Shown one piece after another: positions 53,901-56,176 of a DNA stretch of 56,176 nucleotides. The notes beneath the pieces are model-generated. The model had not been told where the DNA came from, did not search any database, and saw only the letters and a list, made by a program, of their open reading frames with translations. The translations under genes were made by a program, and so were the position numbers. Location of the stretch: NCBI GenBank assembly GCA_017396025.1, contig JAFQNF010000050.1, positions 1 through 56,176 on the forward strand, given 5' to 3'. This stretch comes from a bacterium. GTDB lineage: Bacteria; Cyanobacteriota; Vampirovibrionia; Gastranaerophilales; Gastranaerophilaceae. How positions within the stretch are numbered: position 1 is the stretch's first letter; each line of letters opens with the position of its first letter.

Positions 53901-54830
53901 TTTTGTTCCTCTTGATGTTAAATGAAGTTTGCTTTCTGGAAGTTGTAGACCATCAAGTTTAATTGTGAAATTATCGATATTAAAGTAACCTTTTGAAATA
54001 ATTTTGTTGTTTTTATTTCTTACTTTTATTTTAGAGTCAATATTCGCCTTTAAATCATATGACTTGTACATTGCAACTGGGTTGATAAAAGGAATTTCAA
54101 CTCTTTGAGCTTTATCATCTTCTTTATCAAGTTTGCTTTGTTGTGGAAGAAATGTATCAATATCAATAAAAGCTGTTATATTTTTTGCTTCATTAATAAA
54201 TAGTTCTGCATCTGTTTTAAAAGAAACAGTTTTTCCATTATTGTAACCTAAAACAAGTTCATTACCCTGTAATTTAAGGAACTCATCTGTTTTTAAGTCA
54301 TTTATGAACGCTTTATAGTTATGTATTTTTATTGCTGGGACTAGTATTTTTATTGATGCTGGATCAATTAATGGTTTTTGTGCTGTTTGAAGTGTTTCTT
54401 CTATTTTTTCTTCTTTTGTGTTTAAAACTTCTTCAAATGCTTGAACGGCCTTAAAGGCTTTTCCGTCGATTATGTCTACATTGATTGTTGGATTAACAAC
54501 TTCTGCTGTAGAAACCTTAACTGTTAATAATAATAGGCTTGGTAGGGCAATTCTTCCTGTAAAAGAATCTGCACCTAGTAATTCCGATTCATCCGGAAGC
54601 TTTATTTTTATATTTTCAGCCTTTAATCCGGCAGAAAGAAGGGGTGTAACAGATATTTTTGCATTGTCGAAATCTAAAGTTAAATTTGTTTGTTCTTTAA
54701 CGATTTTTTGTATGTCTGGTTTAAATTTGTTTAAGTCTAATGCATTTGGTAGTACAAATAAAAATGCAACGTAAAGTAATACAAGTATAGAAATTATTGT
54801 AATACCTGTTATTTTAATAAATTTTTTCAT
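50958..54830 (-). CDS. AsmA-family (AsmA/TamB-like) envelope protein
   Basis: A protein of about 1290 residues. One N-terminal helix (about 5-27) anchors it in the inner membrane, then LPNALDLNKFKPDIQK and SAGLKAENIKIKLP match the AsmA N-terminal domain, the middle is a long beta-rich repeat region, and the C-terminus (about 1020-1200) matches the AsmA C-terminal domain (TGTMDFKADLGLKG, GSLGPFGKLENL). The final 90 residues are a Lys/Gln-rich, probably helical tail. Family members act as bridges for phospholipids between membranes. The ATG at 54830 has AAAGGGATAAA upstream; the frame extends 15 codons further. It implies a two-membrane envelope. Confidence 0.9.
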   Translation of the reverse strand: MKKFIKITGITIISILVLLYVAFLFVLPNALDLNKFKPDIQKIVKEQTNLTLDFDNAKISVTPLLSAGLKAENIKIKLPDESELLGADSFTGRIALPSLLLLTVKVSTAEVVNPTINVDIIDGKAFKAVQAFEEVLNTKEEKIEETLQTAQKPLIDPASIKILVPAIKIHNYKAFINDLKTDEFLKLQGNELVLGYNNGKTVSFKTDAELFINEAKNITAFIDIDTFLPQQSKLDKEDDKAQRVEIPFINPVAMYKSYDLKANIDSKIKVRNKNNKIISKGYFNIDNFTIKLDGLQLPESKLHLTSRGTKINLDTDLFITDKEKRSILGMLNYGKKPASDIKITSNEIQLENVLTLIKAALNSLHIKHELHQVHGSGHFSIDTYVKTNFKKLISNGNITINDCIVKNTAQKAQLAKINSIISLDNNMLKFIDTYLELAETSFKIDGSIDEKSVADIKIIMEKMPLSKVFTMFLPQEINDVYTVNNGSIDMTATLKGELKKAIADLNISLQNLSLTDKVNKINYINNILLAEFTSDFKKFTGNIKNSDFKLSMNGATIDCEKFALTVGDKDITVEPSEIKINNSSAVKIAGDIKNYIKNPVFNFNVNGDIVTNDLKQLLGKDLEVFISNKGTIPLYLNIEGDSKKQTLTADIQANKDNFITPITIKNIENKNTILKAVVDFKGDRLKIKDTGFYIKNISKDPENPEKEIISYEEIVGVDGTITKLNTNNPNINLIKVKMPSELKASIVAFPQSSLNALGHMFVFGDLKAPRIRGEFDIWNLSIPELMLTMDRLASKFESKDLDIDIKNVVANGSDFNIIINADLNPSKYFTIKNLNLVSNLTDADKLIQITEALNKYMPPANPTAQPADIPVMVKAGTIDIKHIKTGAMNLYNTTGKISLLNNVFYINNLLSSAWEGKLKGDVSMNLVTSEIKAKVDGNNLDVEKTLLEAAAMKDTLTGTMDFKADLGLKGATYEEQMKTLKGKVDFEMKNGSLGPFGKLENLIMAENIRESAFFQSTIGAVLNSLLSFDTTKYDSLTGHLTFNNGITQINPITTRGDVMATYIFGDFDLLQNKIDIKLRGRLGSQVSESMGPLALINPVNLIKATPGMSLVMGKIFFLFTEVVTETEFAQIPALTKDIDDNNATKFQVVVRGDVAKPLTLVKSFKWLALQSDIDKAQSHVSLVPSNTKIPEEYLNIPELNKEEIKTQVKEAAKKQIETSINNAMTEETKQQIQQTQEAATKIKNILSNKESIKSSLKERAQQAKQNALNQLKQDLQSTITPQQDNQETTN

Positions 54831-54875
54831 TTTATCCCTTTCCCCAGCTTTTTGCTTTTTCTGATTATAGTTCAA

Positions 54876-55084
54876 AGGATAATCTAAAAATATTCTTCTT
54901 TAACTTATGTAAAGGCTAGTATTCTATATTGAAAGAAAGTTTTTACTTTTTTTTTGTTTGTAATAACATGTTTATTGAGTTGTGAATCCGATAGGTTAGA
55001 TTACGGAACAGTAATAACGACTTAGTCTTCAAGTTGAAGATGGGAAAGCAATTCATAGGTTACAAGAAAAAAGGAGAAAGACCG
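54876..55084 (+). promoter_or_regulatory. rpsB upstream region with structured 5' UTR
   Basis: A gene-free stretch that must hold the rpsB promoter; no clean -35/-10 pair was found. It contains the perfect hairpin TCTTCAA/TTGAAGA (55026-55040) and then AAAAGGAG before the start. An S2-type leader regulating rpsB is known in other bacteria, so a regulatory role is possible. Confidence 0.35.
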
Positions 55085-55876
55085 ATGCCAGTAGCATCAA
55101 TGATTGAATTACTTGACGCAGGTGTACACTTCGGACACCAAACACAAAGATGGAACCCAAAAATGAAACCATATATTTATGGTGCAAGAAATGGTATCTA
55201 TGTATTAGACTTAAGAAAAACATCAGAAAAATTAGATGAAGCATATGCTGCAGTTAGAGATTGCGCTGCAAAAGGTAAAAACGTTGTATTCGTTGGTACT
55301 AAATAGCAAGCAGTTGATGTAGTTGCAGAAGAAGCTACAAGAGCAGGTGCTTACTATGTTAACAGAAGATGGTTAGGCGGTATGCTAACTAACTTTGAAA
55401 CAATCAGAGGAAGAGTTAACAAATTAAGAGAAATCGAAGAATTCTCTAATTCAGGTCAAATTGAAAAATTACCTAAAAAAGAAATTGCTCAAATGATGAG
55501 AAAATTAGGTAAATTGACAAAAACATTAGGCGGTATCAAAGAAATGAGAGGTATGCCTGATTTATTAGTTGTTATTGACCAAAAGAAAGAAGCAATTGCT
55601 ATTGCTGAAGCTAACAAATTGAACATTCCTGTTATTTGTTTAGCTGATACAAATGCTGATCCAGATGGTATTGATTACATTGTTCCAGGTAACGACGATG
55701 CTATCAGATCAATCAAATTAGTTTGCTCTAAATTAGCTGATGCTGTATTAGAAGGTAAACAATTAAGAGAAAACAAAGCTAACCAAATGTCTAAAGTACA
55801 AGCTATCAAAGCTGAAGATGCTGGTGTAGCTGAAGAAGTAAAAGCTGAAACTGAAGAAGTAGAAGTTGAAGAATAA
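55085..55876 (+). CDS. rpsB: 30S ribosomal protein S2, interrupted by an in-frame TAG
   Basis: S2 is an essential small-subunit protein. Codons 1-73 give [20 protein letters not shown] through NVVFVGTK, and the frame resumes after the stop with [19 protein letters not shown] and ends in an acidic tail. Codon 74 is TAG (55304-55306); relatives usually have Lys or Arg here (GTKKQA). Both halves are in the same frame and fully conserved, so this is a single base change (AAG or CAG to TAG) or a sequencing error, not decay. The start at 55085 has AAGGAG; the total would be 263 residues. Confidence 0.93.
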
Positions 55877-55945
55877 TAACTGAAAAGAGATATTCTTGTT
55901 TCGGCGAGAGTATCTCTCTTTAATAAATTGAAAGGATATTAAAAT

Positions 55946-56176
55946 ATGACAATCACAGCTGCAATGGTTAAAGAACTTAGAGAAAAAACAGGCGCAGGCT
56001 TTATGGACTCTAAAAAAGCTCTTGAACAATGTGAAGGCGATATGGAAAAAGCAATGGAATTTTTAAGACAAAAAGGTATTGCTTCTGCTGATAAAAAACA
56101 AAACAGAATCGCTGCTGAAGGTGTAGTTGCTACATATATTGAAAATGGTGTTGGTGCTATTGTTGAAGTTAACTGT
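55946..56176 (+). CDS. tsf: elongation factor Ts (partial, runs off the window)
   Basis: The first 77 codons of EF-Ts, which regenerates EF-Tu-GTP. The family start [24 protein letters not shown] and the [13 protein letters not shown] segment are clear. AAAGGATATTAAA precedes the ATG. It follows rpsB by 69 bases, the standard rpsB-tsf arrangement. Confidence 0.97.
   Translation, partial: MTITAAMVKELREKTGAGFMDSKKALEQCEGDMEKAMEFLRQKGIASADKKQNRIAAEGVVATYIENGVGAIVEVNC

Noticed and set aside
55085..56176. Genome-wide reassignment of TAG to an amino acid
   Set aside because: At least eight other genes in the window end normally at TAG with no continuing homology.

Overview
The window looks like a piece of a low-GC, Gram-negative-type bacterial chromosome, most likely a non-photosynthetic relative of cyanobacteria (Candidatus Melainabacteria / Gastranaerophilales, probably from a gut). 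This is inference, based on four things. The response regulator at 9582-10331 resembles cyanobacterial RpaB almost motif for motif. YggS and SepF are paired. There is an outer-membrane barrel and an AsmA-type protein. Several large membrane proteins match no family I recognise. No photosynthesis genes, phage, insertion sequences or CRISPR arrays were seen.

Layout. 1-583: a hairpin-rich possible small RNA, tRNA-Asn and tRNA-Thr. 584-8359: a large duplicated membrane protein, a phosphoesterase, ispG, small exported proteins and an activase-like protein. 8411-11050: a transporter, the RpaB-like regulator and a DUF374 acyltransferase. 11121-13614 (minus): rpmG, tRNA-Trp, secE, nusG, rplK and rplA, ending in a terminator without rplJ/rplL. 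13841-20068: a membrane protein, a BaiN-like flavoprotein, folK, riboflavin genes ribE-ribBA, a GNAT protein and a NanQ-like protein. 20162-24919: a Trp-rich leader ORF with a possible attenuator, trpB-trpA, a radical SAM protein, tpiA and a HAD hydrolase. 25142-30374: an acidic EF-hand protein, a PfkB kinase, a Xer recombinase, yggS and sepF. 30541-37264 (minus): a three-gene unknown operon behind a structured leader, ychF, and two unknown envelope-type proteins. 37450-44495: a TPR protein, a glycosyltransferase, a DUF2142 protein, and an apparent minus-strand operon maf-apt-flhB-sigma-DUF2142. 44640-54830: a SPASM radical SAM protein, ald, pyrF, a barrel protein, SPFH/NfeD and AsmA. 55085-56176: rpsB with an internal stop codon, then the start of tsf.

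Most genes are housekeeping. The most interesting material is regulatory RNA and unexplained proteins. A leader at 33274-33407 has a compact aptamer-like fold and a hairpin that hides the Shine-Dalgarno site. Matching elements in front of rplK and rplA resemble the L1 binding site of 23S rRNA. A leader ORF with two Trp codons precedes trpBA. Two large proteins carry internal duplications. An essential gene (rpsB) carries an in-frame amber codon. No folding, homology search or alignment program was run; all calls are by eye.
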